Origin: Iris pallida
Lineage: Eukaryota; Streptophyta; Magnoliopsida; Asparagales; Iridaceae
Assembly (NCBI GenBank): GCA_029216955.1
Contig: JANAVB010033217.1
Location: 176,001-240,000 of the forward strand
Length of the DNA stretch: 64,000 nt
Direction of reading: 5' to 3'
Shown: piece by piece, positions 34,841-47,451 of the stretch
How the letters are laid out: each line of letters begins with the position of its first letter
How positions within the stretch are numbered: position 1 is the stretch's first letter
The notes under the pieces: generated by a model
Told to the model about the DNA's origin: nothing
The model's input: only the letters and a program-made list of their open reading frames with translations
The model's database searches: none
Translations under genes and position numbers: made by a program

Positions 34841-37800
34841 TGTCACGATCCGCTCCCGATTAATCGGACACGAGTCAGACACGCCCAGCCTTCGTCGATG
34901 GATACGACGAAGTAAGCTGTACAATTCTAAGGAAAACTCTAATATACAAGATACATAAAACAACACAGCTGCTATACACGTTTCCAGAACAGATCTCCAC
35001 AATCTATCAAGTTAATACAATATCATCCGAAGAGAAACCCGGTAACCAGAATAAAATTATACAATCCTGAATCCTCAATATAATATACATGATACAAACC
35101 CTAAATAAACTAGAAAATAATCTAATCTAGAGCACTGCAACTCTAAGTCCATCCTGAAACACAACTCCACCATCTTCGGGCTCTGACCCAAGGTGGTACC
35201 ATACCTGCAACGTATCCTGTCAGGAAGAGAGCAAAGTACAATCCCGACAAGAAACACTAAACAAAGTAAACTGAAATGCATGAATAATGAACTACAGTAT
35301 AAACTATGGTACAAGAATCGGAACATGAAACTGTAGTACATGAATAACGATGAAACTATAGTACCAGATCCAGAACAATGAACTATACTATCAGTGTAAC
35401 ATGTATTTGAAATAACTATCAGAGTATGTGACCGGCTGGGGTAGTACGGGATACAAGAGCACATAAATAATGGTACGACTTAGAGTCCCACGTACACGAT
35501 GTGAGACCTAAGCTATTAGTCAATGCCTAGCTAATTTAGGATTTGTCACATATATGTAGTATTTCCCCACCCCAATGTACAAGTAAAGAACACTGAACAA
35601 TGAACGATGAACAATGAACGATGAACGATGAACAATGAACAATAAACAATCGTGTGTACAACGTATCAATATGAGAACATGAAGCAAGACAGAAATACAG
35701 AGTAAAGGGTTCGAATCGGTGTACTTGCCTTGCTCCGGAGATCGAGAATGGGGAGATAATAATCTCTATGTCCACCTGATTGAATACAAGTTGGTTAAGT
35801 TTCTAAAATAAAGACATTTAGCTAACTAACTATTTTTCTAACCAGAACTTGCTAGCCATCAACCCTAGTTAGTTATATATCTATAGCCAATTCTTATATA
35901 CATCTATTAGCTATCTATAGAAAAATCTGTTAAGCAATATCCACAAAATATAGAATAGGTACTCATAATATAAATAACAATATTTATTACTAAAATTGCT
36001 AAATAAGAAATATTTGGCAAACTAACAATTTATCAATATATATACTGAAATTTTCTACTAAACTACCAACTACCTATGGCTAACAGAAATTGTACAACAC
36101 ACCCGTTTACAATCATTACTAACTCATCCAAAATTAGACTAGGTCCACAAGTTCACATAGCCAACTAAAAACCTATTTATTGAACTGCAGTCGACCAACA
36201 CCAAACCTAAATAGGCTCATCCCATCTTCTTCACTGAGCTTAACTCTACTACACTGACCAATATGAAATTAAAGGAAAATAGAATACACTGACAGCTCCT
36301 AATTGAATACTCGAACAATCCATCAGTTAATCAACTCAAGTCCCTTCACAATATACAACCCAACTTAGCCCAAGCCCATACTATACACCAGTTAGACCAC
36401 AGTCTGCACCAGCCCAGCTCTATCAAATGTTCAAAAATTAAAAAGTCTTATAAACAATCCTAGCCATAACCCAACGTTCAGTTGAGTCATTCAAAATCCA
36501 ACTCCCCGCCAAGCATGCAAAGCTCTGTTTGTTCTATTCAACACCACCAAGACAATCCAGACCATCCAGTACTACTCCTCCTCACATCAACCACTGATAT
36601 CATTCAAAACAACTAGCAGAGCACATTTAACACCTAAAAGTCCAGTATCCAACCAAAATACACAAAGCCAAAAAACCCCATGTCACTGGTCTTTAACAAA
36701 AAATACCTAGAGGCAGCCCACAAAACCAGAGCTCGACTCAATATACACATGTCCAAAAATTTAGGTTTTCCAAACTGAAATTTAAAATGGAACGTTTATA
36801 AAAATATAGTCGAATTCAACAGTCCAATTATACATTCAAGGAAAATCAACTGATATACATGCACATAGATCCAACCTAACAAAATATAGCTAAACCAAAT
36901 TTACTCTTCAGCAACCTGTATACAGAATTGAGTATACTCAGTTGAACTACTGCTTCACTACCCTATATTCCAATCCCTGTCTACTGCATCCGACACCAAC
37001 AGGGAGTAAGGTCGGATACGAACGCGAACATTGGACACGAATGTCAATCTTGGTCTGACACGAACACACCCAGGATACGGACACGAACACAATCTACAAA
37101 TCCTGTCCAACATCCTTATCAAAAGCTACTAACAATAATTCGATAACAAAAAATATAGAAAATTTTACCTGGAATGTACGGTGGGTTTGAGGGAGTTATC
37201 CAAAGTATCTGACACGATCTCAATATCTCTGGACACGGACAATCCTGCAACGCATCGTTCTCGACGGAAAATTCGAAATCGAAATTGAACCCGATCGTAC
37301 TATCGTCGAGTTGCACCCTAAAAATCCGATCGAAAATAAAGAAAGCATTAAATCAGGAAATTAACAAGAACATCTCCAATACTCTGGATCTGAGAATTTA
37401 GAAGGTTGACCTAACTCACCGAGAACTTGAATTTGTGGATCGTCGAAGACGTGAACCCGAGATCACCGGAGAAGGAGGTGAGATCGATCTGGAATTCCCG
37501 ATCGGAGTAGTTAGATTGATCTGGACCTACAAATTTTGGAAGAAAGGAACAGAACTCACCGAAGTAGATCAATCGATGGAGGAATGGAGCTGGCCTAGCC
37601 GTCGACCGCCAAGAACTCCGGTTGCCGCTGTGTCGAAGTCGAATCTACCGAGGAAAGAAGATGTGCACCAAAGCTCGACGCACAGAAATGCCGAGGAGGC
37701 CGTCGGGATCCGTCGCTCCACTGAAAGGGTCGTCGTCGAGGAAAACCGTCTAGCCGCCGATGCTCGAGGGGTTGGAAGCTGCCATCGCTATGGCTGATGC

Positions 37801-38329
37801 CCTTCAAAATTAGGGTTAGGGTCGATGACAAAATTTGGAGAAAAAAGAGTGAGGGAGGAGCTCAGTTCACAGAGTACAATGAAATTGGTTCCTTCTCTCT
37901 CCTCCCCTCTGATTTATACAGGAAAAAAAATGAAGTGGTGGTTTTGTAATAAAGTCTACCACAAACATATATTTACAATATTAACCAAAAGTTGTTAGAG
38001 AGTAGTTTAGGAAACTTGAGAAAGGGGTTGTTAGATAGTTAGGAAGTTGGTTACAAGGTTGTTACAAATGGAGGGAATCTTAAATTTGAAACCAAATTCG
38101 AATTGCTCCTTTTAAAATCATTAAAAAAAATTATTTTATTAAGAATAAGAAAACTAATTAAATATTTATTAGATCCATAATAACTTAATAGCCACAAAAA
38201 TGTCCTAAACCACGTCATGATACTAATCAAAATTAATATTCTCATAAACAAACCATAAAATAAAATATGTCTAAATTATAATATCCCAAAAATACAAAAA
38301 ATTCAATAATTTGGAAAAACGGGATTACA
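34841..38329 (-). repeat. 5' LTR of gypsy-2 (3.5 kb)
   Basis: It starts TGTCACGATCC and ends CGGGATTACA (TG...CA). It contains a 7/14-bp tandem array GAACAATGAACGAT at about 35586-35650 and a GC-rich block at 37430-37810 with no recognisable protein. On the minus strand that block carries several GGTGAGTT splice-donor-like words (for example near 37565 and 37425). The block just outside the LTR start is shared with gypsy-1. Confidence 0.7.
35586..35650. repeat. GAACRAT tandem repeat in the gypsy-2 LTR
   Basis: Heptamers GAACAAT and GAACGAT alternate about nine times. Confidence 0.9.
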
Positions 38330-38727
38330 ACAAGCATGGTCTTGTGGATATAAACTACAAGCGTAGATATCAAGGCTACGAACCATTTGTTCTATCAACT
38401 TAGGCTCAGTTCGTGTACTTCACAGCTTATCCGAGACGGGGAGCAACGAAGTTTGACTGGTGGACAGTATGCAAGACTAAAGCTAGAGATACTTTTGATG
38501 TTGACGAAAAAGCTTATCAGGAGGACGAGCTACCTCTTGTAACCAATATTGTTGATGTGGACTCCACGGAAGTTTCGTATTACACGACTAATGTAGAAGA
38601 TGTAGAATTATCCGAAGAGGAAGGTGAAGCCGACGAAGGCGAAGATGAAAGTGAAGATAAGGAGGAGGAGGAAAAGGAAGATGAGGTCGAGGACGACGAA
38701 CAATATGAATATTCTGAAGATGATTGA
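38330..38727 (+). pseudogene. C-terminal remnant of TNP2-like transposase (CACTA-3)
   Basis: Matches only the last part of the CACTA-2 transposase: KHGLVDINYKRRYQGYEPF, then after a stop (TAG at 38401) VYFTAYPRRGATKFDWWTVC and the acidic Glu/Asp tail to the TGA at 38725-38727. Everything upstream is gone. Confidence 0.85.
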
Positions 38728-39015
38728 GAGAGATGTACTTTTATTTTCTTATTATGTAGAGTTGGTTATTATCTAGTTTTGGTTTCTATCTGAACTTAGA
38801 TGTTTCTTTTAGAATGTACTATCTGGACTTAGATGTTTCTTGTAGAATGTACTATCTGAACTTAGATGTTTCTTATAGAATATACTATCTAGACTTAGAT
38901 GTTTCTCGTAAAATATATCATCATATGTTGTCTTGGTTATTATCTTGTCTTTGTTGTACTTTCATATTTCTAGTCTCTATTATTTGTTTTATCTCATTAT
39001 ATGTTATTATCAAGT
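38728..39015. repeat. Imperfect tandem repeat in the transposase 3' UTR/intron of CACTA-3
   Basis: The unit CTTAGATGTTTCTTGTAGAA with TATACTATCTGAA/GGA occurs about four times (38795-38910). CACTA-2 has a related array at 24320-24430. This is the spacer between the two CACTA genes. Confidence 0.75.
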
Positions 39016-39216
39016 ATGACAGGTCATCGCGGATCGTTCTGTATATCCCGACATGGGGCACGGGGTACTGGTACTGGCAGAGGACAAGGTACTCCTTTGG
39101 TACCTCCTACTGGTACCGGCTCTGGATCCTCGTTGCCCAGTACTCCTGTGTATCGGACAGTACCTCCGCCTGCCCCGATGCTACGTGGCATATCTTCTGG
39201 GACGAGTATTTCCAGG
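39016..39216 (+). pseudogene. TNPA-like gene of CACTA-3, first part of exon 1
   Basis: ATG at 39016 (MTGHRGSFCISRHGARGTGT), continuous with CACTA-2 up to TTTCCAGG at 39216, where gypsy-3 interrupts. Unlike CACTA-2, this copy lacks the early TAG in the GTGTGRG segment. It resumes at 47456. Confidence 0.8.
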
Positions 39217-40885
39217 TGTAGTGCCCCGTCCCTACATCGTGCCCCGTTGTTCGTCCACGGGGTGCACGAGAAAGGAACACTGTCGCTATCGACTCGGTCG
39301 GGACCGATAGGTCGGGATCGATCGAATCGATCGAACGGAAACGGTTGAATTAAGATCCATTTCCTGTTATGGAATGGCTTCTTCGGAACCAAGTCCCATA
39401 TTCAGCGGGCTGCGCCTCAAGGATTGACTCTGCGGCTGAGTCGGGAGAGACCTCCCGTTGCTCTGCTTTTCACGCCGCTTGCGTTGGTTTTGGCTTTGTT
39501 TTTTGAATGCATTTTCGTGAATGTTTTCGATGGTTTTCATGGCTTACGTTTCGAACTTTGCATTCGTATCGAATTTCCTTGAATAATACAGTGTTCTAAT
39601 CGGTTGTTTATACGATTTCAGGTGATTGGGCAACGTCTAGCGCGACCAACCAGTTTTTCGCCTCAAGTAAATACTAAGGTGAGTGGCTGACCCTTCTTCC
39701 CTCGACCCTCTTCTCTAAAACATTATCAATACTAGACATGTGTTATGCTAGAGGTAATGCAACGACATGAATGATATTTCGATGAACGATCACATGACGT
39801 CCCACAAACACGAACTATACAGATGCTTGTCATATAATATTTATCGTGCTTTCAATTATCAAATCATATAGAATCGTGCTAAGGAAGGATGAATCGATTT
39901 AATGAATGTCGTAACGATACTATAAGATGTGCCTTGAAATAACAAATTAACTTAGCACGGTCATGGACAACTTGTCGACAAGGGCGATTGTTTCTTCAGA
40001 CGGTATCCCGAGGCCACGGGACCGTTCCGGCCTAGGAAGAAACACGGATAGCTATGCCGGATGCATGCCACGGTAGGCAGCGGCTTTCTACGGGGATCGT
40101 TACCTGCGCTGAAGGACCTCTGTCTACCAAGCTATATGTCCAGGATGGCTTGTCGTGCCAGTGACCTTCACGAACACGCTCTATTACATTTTATTATTAT
40201 CAACATGACAGGGAAAAACATGGTAAGTTTACGCTACGACGGCGCGCTCTGCCGAGGGTAAGATCTATCGTCATTATACGGTTGTGCCTTCAAATATAAG
40301 TTTGAATTGAGTAGGATGGCTAGTAACTTTATTAAATATTTGCATGCACGCTCACTTGAATTCTTCAACAAATGATAGCACGGGATTTAAATTGCCACGC
40401 ACCAGCACAAAGTGTAAAGTGCTGACCCTCGCTCTCAACAGGTACTCGGGACCAGGATAGCGTGCCAATGAACTGAAGGCGATGCTCCTTTCTTTTGAAG
40501 TCTTGCTGGTACGAAGGCTAACTCTGCAACATTTTGAAGACTCCAACCCAACCGCATCATGAGTCACAAACTCTCGCCGATCCCAGGTCTTAAAGAGTCG
40601 TTTTGATATTTGTAAAAAGTGATGTAAATATATGGAATGGCTATCTCATCGATGTCGGTTGTAAGCCCGCGAGGCCTCTTTAGTAATCGAGTCTGTAACC
40701 TACTTATTATCAATGAAAATGCAAGTTTTATTTTCTAAATGAATGTGTTCAATTTCTCTGCGTACTCTTACATATGCTGTTGTTTCGGATAACCTTATGA
40801 ACCGCCTTGTGCAAGTGCAACTTAGGCTTGTACGACATCACGCCCCGGGGGACGACTATCGATTTTACCGAATCGGGGCATGACA
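39217..40885 (+). repeat. 5' LTR of gypsy-3
   Basis: 1669 bp, TGTAGTGCCCC to GGGGCATGACA. It includes a palindrome-rich GATCGATCGAATCGATCGAA stretch near 39316. It contains a short segment near 40593-40603 that is missing from the 3' LTR. Confidence 0.95.
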
Positions 40886-40888
40886 TAA

Positions 40889-40903
40889 TGGTATCAGAGC
40901 ACG
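40889..40903 (+). promoter_or_regulatory. Primer binding site of gypsy-3 (initiator Met-tRNA)
   Basis: TGGTATCAGAGCACG starts 3 bases after the 5' LTR and matches the complement of the plant initiator methionine tRNA 3' end. Confidence 0.95.
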
Positions 40904-41013
40904 GCTTTACGTCATTGGCCTCCAGTATCGAGTTTTAGTCTCAAAATCGTTGGTCTCGTGTCGATGAGATATATCGTTCCATACGAGTGAGCCCGCAATA
41001 AGTTTGGTGACTA

Positions 41014-42326
41014 ATGTATTTTGCCTTCAAAATTCTAGAAGGCACGTCGGTGAACGTGGTGGTGAACGAAGAAAGTGCTTCGAGCGGCTCGAGTAGCTCG
41101 GGACCCGGACCCTCTAACGATGACATGGAGCGGATGTTGCGTATGCTGGAAGCCCAACAACGACAAGCTGAGGAAAGTCAACGCCAGAATGAGCAACATC
41201 GACGGCAGACGGAGGCACGTCAAACTCAGTTCGACGCCCGATTCGATGCACAAATCAAGTTGCAACAGAAGCAGCTTGATACTCTCCAGCAGATCGTTCA
41301 GACGGTGGTGGCCAACAACAACAACTCCACGACAACACATACCGTAACTGGGCCTGCAGCCAGACAAAGCGAAGTCGATCCGGAGGCACCCGAGCCTACA
41401 CATGCAGCACCGAGAAGTTCCAACTTTGACGTGTCAAAATTCAGAAAGAGCTGCCGTACTTCTTTCAACGGCACGGAAGATCCCACCTTAGCGATCGACT
41501 GGTTGGAGGAACTGGAAGATAAGTTCGAGCTCCTGGGCGTCGAAGAGTCCAAGAAAGTCGCATGCGCTCAACTTCTACTCCGGTCGAACGCGTACGACTG
41601 GTGGGCCGTGCAAAAGCGAGCGATCAGACGCGACGACGAGACAGCAGCAATTTCTTGGGCTACCTTCCGTGAGGCGTTCGACATCGAGTACCTCCCCGAA
41701 GCCGTTCGACAAGAGAAGAAAAATGAATTCATGCAGCTAAGGAAAGGGAATATGACGGTACGGCAGTATGCGGCGGAGTTCAACAAATTAGCCAAGTTTG
41801 CTGGAGAATTCCTGCCCTCCCTGGCGAGTCGTGCTCGACGGTTCGAAGTGGGTCTACGACCATCCATCTACGCATATGTGTCTGTTCTGTAATACAAAAC
41901 GATGGGAGAGTCTCTCAACCACGCCCTCCGCCTTGAACGCCAATATCCTCCAGGTGCTGCCGGCGCTGTGCATACCTACAATCACAAATGCCCTAGCCAC
42001 GCGGAAGGAAACAATGTGACCAAGCGTCTAAACAACGGACACCAGGGCGGACATCAGGTGCAGAACCAGGGACCTCACTGTACAAAATGCAACCGAAACG
42101 GACATCTTGCCGTCGACTGTGAAGTTCAAAATGGCGGATGTTTCATTTACGGAAAAAGGGGTCACTTTCATGGAGATTGCCCGAAGCGTAGAAGAAACAA
42201 CTTAGACGCGCCTCAGCATCCACAGCACCGTCCGGGGAATCAAGTTCCGGCACCTCGAGCATCTCAACCCGCACCGCAAAATGGCCAAGACCGTCACCCC
42301 AATGCCCAGGGCCGCGTCTATGCCAT
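41014..42326 (+). pseudogene. Gypsy-3 gag, interrupted
   Basis: Gag polyprotein. A Gln-rich coiled-coil-like N-terminus (about 41130-41300) is followed by the capsid core (DWLEELEDKFELLGV, NAYDWWAVQ, GNMTVRQYAAEFNKLAKFA; 41430-41800) and the nucleocapsid region. A TAA at 41890-41892 replaces what looks like a CAA codon (VSVL*YKTMGESLNHALRL). The first zinc knuckle is intact (CTKCNRNGHLAVDC); the second reads CFIYGKRGHFHGDC, with Tyr in place of the second Cys, so zinc binding there should fail. The frame continues into protease. Confidence 0.88.
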
Positions 42327-45300
42327 GACTCGAGATGAAGTGCTTGCGTCAGATACGGTCGTGACAGGTATACTTAGTTTCAATAATGTGCCTGCTCGTG
42401 TACTATTTGATTCAGGTGCTTCCCATAGTTTTATATCGGCGGACTTTGCCACCGAGCATAAATTTTCGATAATATCATTAAATCTCGACCTTAGCGTAAG
42501 CACACCTTCCGGTACACCGATACTCACTAATTTAGCCTGCACCGACGGGATTATCTGTATCGGCGGTCAAAAGATCGGTCTTGACGTGATAGTCCTAGAC
42601 ATGAAGTACTTCGATATCATTCTGGGAATGGATTGGCTCGGGCCGTGCAACGCAACCATAGACTGTGCCAGAAAGACGGTCACCTTCTGCATACCAGGAG
42701 TGCCTAAATTCTGCTTTTCGTGTAGTGAGGCGTCGTCGACCTGCATGCTGATTTCGGCAATTTCTGCTCGGAGGATGCTGCATTCTGGGTGCGAAGGCTA
42801 TTTGGCGTCCGTCCGAGACATACGACAGGATGGTGCAAACGCGGGTCAGACCGACGTTGTGGCAGAATTCCTCGATGTGTTCCCGGACGAGCTACCCAGC
42901 ATGCCCTCCGACCGAGAAATCGAGTTCAACATCGATACATTTCCCGATACTCGACCGATTTCCAAGGCCCCGTACAGAATGGCTCCCGCCGAGCTGAAGG
43001 AACTCAAGGTCCAGTTACAAGAGTTACTCGATAAAGGGTTTATTCGGCCTAGTATTTCACCGTGGGGAGCGCCCATGTTGTTCGTGAAGAAGAAGATGGG
43101 TCCATGCGTCTGTGCGTCGATTACCGAGAGCTGAACAAGGCCACCATCCGGAACAAGTACCCATTGCCCCGCATAGACGACTTATTCGATCAACTGCAAG
43201 GCATCTCGGTATTTTCGAAGTTTGATCTCCGCTCGGGCTATCATCAACTCAAGATCAAGTCAGACGACGTACAAAAGTCAGCCTTTCGCACTCGGTACGG
43301 CCACTACGAGTTCCTGGTGATGCCATTCGGCCTGACGAACGCCCCTGCCGCCTTCATGGATCTGATGAATCGAGTATTTCGACCCTTCCTTGATAAATTT
43401 GTGGTAGTATTTATTGACGATATTCTCGTCTACTCGAAGGACAAGGCACAACATACAGAACATCTACGGACCGTGCTCCAGACACTTCGAGAAAATGAGT
43501 TGTACGCGAAGCAAAGTTAGTGCAAATTTTGGTTAAGCAGCGTATCCTTTCTTGGTCACATCATTTCGTCCGAAGGCATTGCAGTCGACCCGAAGAAAGT
43601 GGAAGCTGTTGCTGATTGGAAGCGGCCTGCGTCTGCTAGTGAGATTCGAAGCTTCCTTGGTTTGGCAGGATACTATCGACGCTTCGTGAAAGACTTCGCG
43701 AAGATTGCATCGCCACTGACTCGCCTCACTCAAAAGGGAATCGTGTATGAGTGGTCGGATGACTGTGAAGCTTCATTCCAGGAGCTAAAATAGCGACTAA
43801 TTTTGGCACCTATACTCGCACTTCCGGATGGGCCAGAGGGTTTTCAGATATTCAGCAATGCTTCAGGCCAGGGCTTGGGATATGTGCTTATGCAGCGAAA
43901 CAAGGTGATATCCTTCGCCTCCAGACAGTTAAAGCCGCACGAGAAGAACTATCCTACGCACGACTTGGAGTTAGCGACGATTGTGTTCGCTTTGAAATTA
44001 TGGCGTCACTATCTATATGGTGTCGCGTGCGCAATCTATATCGACCACAAGAGCCTCAAGTATCTCTTCTCCCAGGAGGAATTGAACTTGCGACAGAGGT
44101 GCTGGCTCGAACTGATCAAAGACTATGACTTGACGATCGACTACACTCCGGGCAAGGGAAATGTGGTGGCGGACGCTCTGAGTCAAAAATATCTTGCCTC
44201 GCTATCCATCAACTGCAGACTACTACAAGATCTTGAAGAAATGGGCATCGATCTCCGGGTTTGATTCAGGGATATACGGTTGGCGCAGCTGCAATTAGAG
44301 CCGAGTTTGCTGGAAAAGATCATGGCCGCTCAAAAGGATGATTCGTACCTGAAAAAAATGTGCGAGCAAATTTTGACAGGTAGTACGACCGACTTTGCGG
44401 AAGATAAGACCGGCGTGCTGAGAATGAATGGCCGACTATGTGTTCCGAATGATTCAGAACTACGAAAGGAGATAATGTCGGAGGCACATTTTGTGAAATA
44501 TACCTTGCATCCAGGCAGTACCAAGATATATAAGGACCTCCGTACGACCTTCTGGTGGTACGGGATGAAGAGAGATGTGGCGCTCTTCGTGTCGCAATGC
44601 ATGGTCTGTCAGCAGGTAAAAACTGAGCATCAGCGACCGGGCGAGGAGATGCAGAACCTTGCCATTCCAGAGTAGAAATGGGATCATGTCACGATGGACT
44701 TTATTGTTGGCCTGCCGAAGATACCACGGGAGAGCGACGCCATCTGGGTCATCGTCGATCGACTAACCAAGTCAGCGCACTTTATTGCCATCAAAGTTAC
44801 TTGGAGCATTGATCGCCTGGCACAGATTTATCTTGACGAGATAGTACGGCTGCACGGAGTTCCAGTATCTATCGTCTCTGATCGGGATTCACGATTCATG
44901 TCGCGGTTCTTGAGTAGCCTTCAGTCGGCGCTGGGTACCAAGTTGCAGTTCAGCTCAGCTTACCATCCTCAGACCGACGGCCAAACGGAGCGCGTTAATC
45001 AGATTCTCGAAGACATGCTACGACTCTGCGCAATTGACTTCAAATCAAGCTGGGACGTCCACCTACCGCTGGCAGAATTTGCATACAACAATAGCTACCA
45101 GTCTAACATCCAAATGGCGTCGTATGAAGCTTTGTACGGCCGGAAGTGCAGATCGCCCATTTGCTGGGATGAAGGCAGGGAACGGCAGATACTCGGCCCG
45201 GAGCTGGTAGAACAGACTGTGGAAAAGGTCAAGCTAATTCGGGAAAGACTGAAGATTGCACAGAGTCGACAAAAGAGCTACGTCGACACCCATCGAAGAC

Positions 45301-45734
45301 CGCTTGAGTTCCGGGTGGGCGATCATGTGTTCCTGAAGGTGTCGCCTATGCGAGGAGTTACTCGGTTCGGCGCGAAGGAAAAGCTGAGTCCGAGATTCGT
45401 TGGGCCGTTCGAAATACTCCAGCGGGTCGCCCCAGTAGCCTATAAAATTGCCCTACCGTCGGCACTTGAAGGTGTGCACAATGTCTTCCATGTCTCCCAG
45501 CTGCGGAAGTACGTGCACGACCCTAGCCACGTGGTAGATTTTGGCCAGCTGGAGCTAAAGTTCGACTTATCCTACGTTGAAGAGCCAGTTCAAATCTTAG
45601 AACGCAAGGATAAGCTGCTATGAAATCGGGCGATCCCTCTCGTTCACGTACTCTGGAGGAACCATGCGGCAGAAGAGTCGACATGGGAACTCGAGTCAGA
45701 AATGAAGGAAAAGTTTCCTTCATTGTTTTCATAG
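42327..45734 (+). pseudogene. Gypsy-3 pol: protease, reverse transcriptase, RNase H, integrase, chromodomain-like end
   Basis: Protease motif VLFDSGASHSFIS (about 42397-42435); reverse transcriptase with [23 protein letters not shown] and catalytic [11 protein letters not shown] (43414-43446); RNase H beginning [13 protein letters not shown]; integrase with an H-H-C-C finger (TLHPGSTKIYKDL through CMVCQQVK), DFIVGLPK, SDRDSRFMSRF and QTERVNQILEDM; and a C-terminal ALPLV-type chromodomain-like segment (NRAIPLVHVLWRNHAAEEST) ending at 45734. Defects: a one-base deletion near 43095 (KKK/MGPC) and stops near 43519, 43792, 44263, 44674 and 45621. The first catalytic Asp of RNase H (normally DASG) is Asn. 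The order RT-RNaseH-integrase is that of Ty3/gypsy. Confidence 0.9.
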
Positions 45735-45789
45735 AGGTAGGTTCTGTTCTTAAGTTTCGAGGATGAAACTTTTTCTTAGTTGGTTATGG

Positions 45790-47451
45790 TGTAGTGCCCC
45801 ATCCCTACATCGTGCCCCGTTGTTCGTCCACGGGGTACGCGAGAAAGGAACACTGTCGCTATCGACTCGGTCGGGACCGATAGGTCGGGATCGATCGAAT
45901 CGATCGAACGGAAACAGTTGAATTAAGATCCATTCCCCGTTATGGAATGGCTTCTTTGGAACCAAGTCCCATATTCAGCGGGCTGTGCCTCAAGGATTGA
46001 CTCCGCGGCTGAGTCGGGAGAGACCTCCCGTTGCTCTACTTTTTACGCCGCTTGCGTTGATTTTGGCTTTGTTTTCTGAATGCGTTTTCATGAATGTTTT
46101 CGATGGTTTTCATGGCTTACGTTTCGAACTTCGTATTCGTATCAAATTTTCTTGAATAATACAATGTTCTAATCGGTTGCTTGTACGATTTCAGGTGATC
46201 GCGTAGGCAACGTCTAGCGCAGCCAACCAGTTTCTCGCCTCAAGTAAATACTAAGGTAAGTAGCTGACCCTTCTTTCCTTGACCCTCTTCTCTAAAACAT
46301 TATCAATATTAGACATGTGCTATGCTAGAGGTAATGCAATGACATGAATGATATTCCGATGAACGGTCACACGACGTCCCACAAACACGAACTATACATA
46401 TGCTTGTCATATAATATTTATCGTGCTTGCAATTATCAAATCATATAGAACCGTGCTAAGGAAGGATGAATCGATTTACTGAATGTCGCAACGATACTAT
46501 AAGATGTGCCTTGAAATAACAAATTTACTTAGCACGGTCATGGACAACTTGTCGACAAGGGCGATTGTTTCTTCGGACGGTATCCCGAGGCTACGGGACC
46601 GTTCCGGCCTAGGAAGAAACACGAATAGCTATGCCGGATGCATGCCACGGTAGGCAGTGGCTTTCAACGGGGCTCGCTACCTGCGTTGAAGGACCTCTGT
46701 CTACCAAGCTATATGTCCAGGATGGCTTGTCGTGCCAGTGACCTTCACGAATGCACTCTATTACGTTTTATTATTATCAACATGACAGGGAAGAACATGG
46801 TAAGTTTACGCTACGACGGCGCGCTCTGTCGGGGATAAGATCTATCGTCATTATACGGTTGTGCCTTCAAATATAAGTTTGAATTGAGTAGGATGGCTAG
46901 TAACTTTATTAAATATTTGCATGCACGCTCACTTGAATTCTTCAACAAATGAGAGCACGGGATTTAAATTGCCACGCACCAGCACAAAGTGTAAAGTGCT
47001 GACCCTCGCTCTCAACAGGTACTCGGGACCAGGATAGCGTGCCAAGGAACTGAAGGCGACGCTCCTTTCTTTTGAAGTCTTGCTGGTGCGAAGGCTAACT
47101 CTGCAACATTTTGAAGACTCCAACCCAACCGCATCATGAGTCACAAACTCTCGCCGATCCCAGGTCTTTTGATGTTTGTAAAAAGTGATGTAAATGTATG
47201 GAATGACTATCTCATCGATGTCGGTTGTAAGCCCGCGAGGCCTCTTTTGTAATCGAGTATGTAACCTACTTATTATCAATGAAAATGCAAGTTTTCTTTT
47301 CTAAATGAATGTGTTCAATTTCTCTGCGTACTCTTACATATGCTGTTGTTTCGGATAACCTTATGAACCGCCTTGTGCAAGTGCAACTTAGGCTTGCACG
47401 GCATCACGCCCCGGGGGACGACTATAGATTTTACTGAATCGGGGCGTGACA
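45790..47451 (+). repeat. 3' LTR of gypsy-3
   Basis: 1662 bp, TGTAGTGCCCC to GGGGCGTGACA, colinear with 39217-40885. It is preceded by a purine-rich GAGGATGAAAC motif near 45759, common near the 3' end of plant chromoviruses. Confidence 0.95.

Larger units (their letters stand above)
33394..38329 (-). mobile_element. Truncated Ty3/gypsy retrotransposon (gypsy-2): gag and 5' LTR
   Basis: Minus-strand element with its 5' LTR at 34841-38329 and a degenerate gag to the left. Protease, reverse transcriptase, integrase and the 3' LTR are missing: homology ends near 33410, right after the gag zinc knuckles. The right boundary (GGGATTACA) abuts CACTA-3 sequence at 38330. The 5' half of CACTA-3 is also missing, so a large deletion probably removed the 3' part of gypsy-2 together with the CACTA-3 5' half. 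Confidence 0.75.
39217..47451 (+). mobile_element. Complete Ty3/gypsy retrotransposon with both LTRs (gypsy-3)
   Basis: 8235 bp. The LTRs lie at 39217-40885 and 45790-47451, start TGTAGTGCCCC, end TGACA, and differ at only a few positions per hundred where compared by eye, plus small indels. The sequence CAGG lies on both sides (39213-39216, 47452-47455), and CACTA-2 at about 24736-24745 shows the uninterrupted target. A primer binding site for initiator Met-tRNA follows the 5' LTR. The order gag, protease, reverse transcriptase, RNase H, integrase and a chromodomain-like C-terminus marks a chromovirus, probably Tekay/Del. Several stops and one frameshift make it non-autonomous. Confidence 0.93.

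Noticed and set aside
37435..37797. Possible gene with GC-rich codons in the gypsy-2 LTR
   Set aside because: No recognisable domain on either strand; the block lies inside a well-bounded LTR and fits its leader region better.
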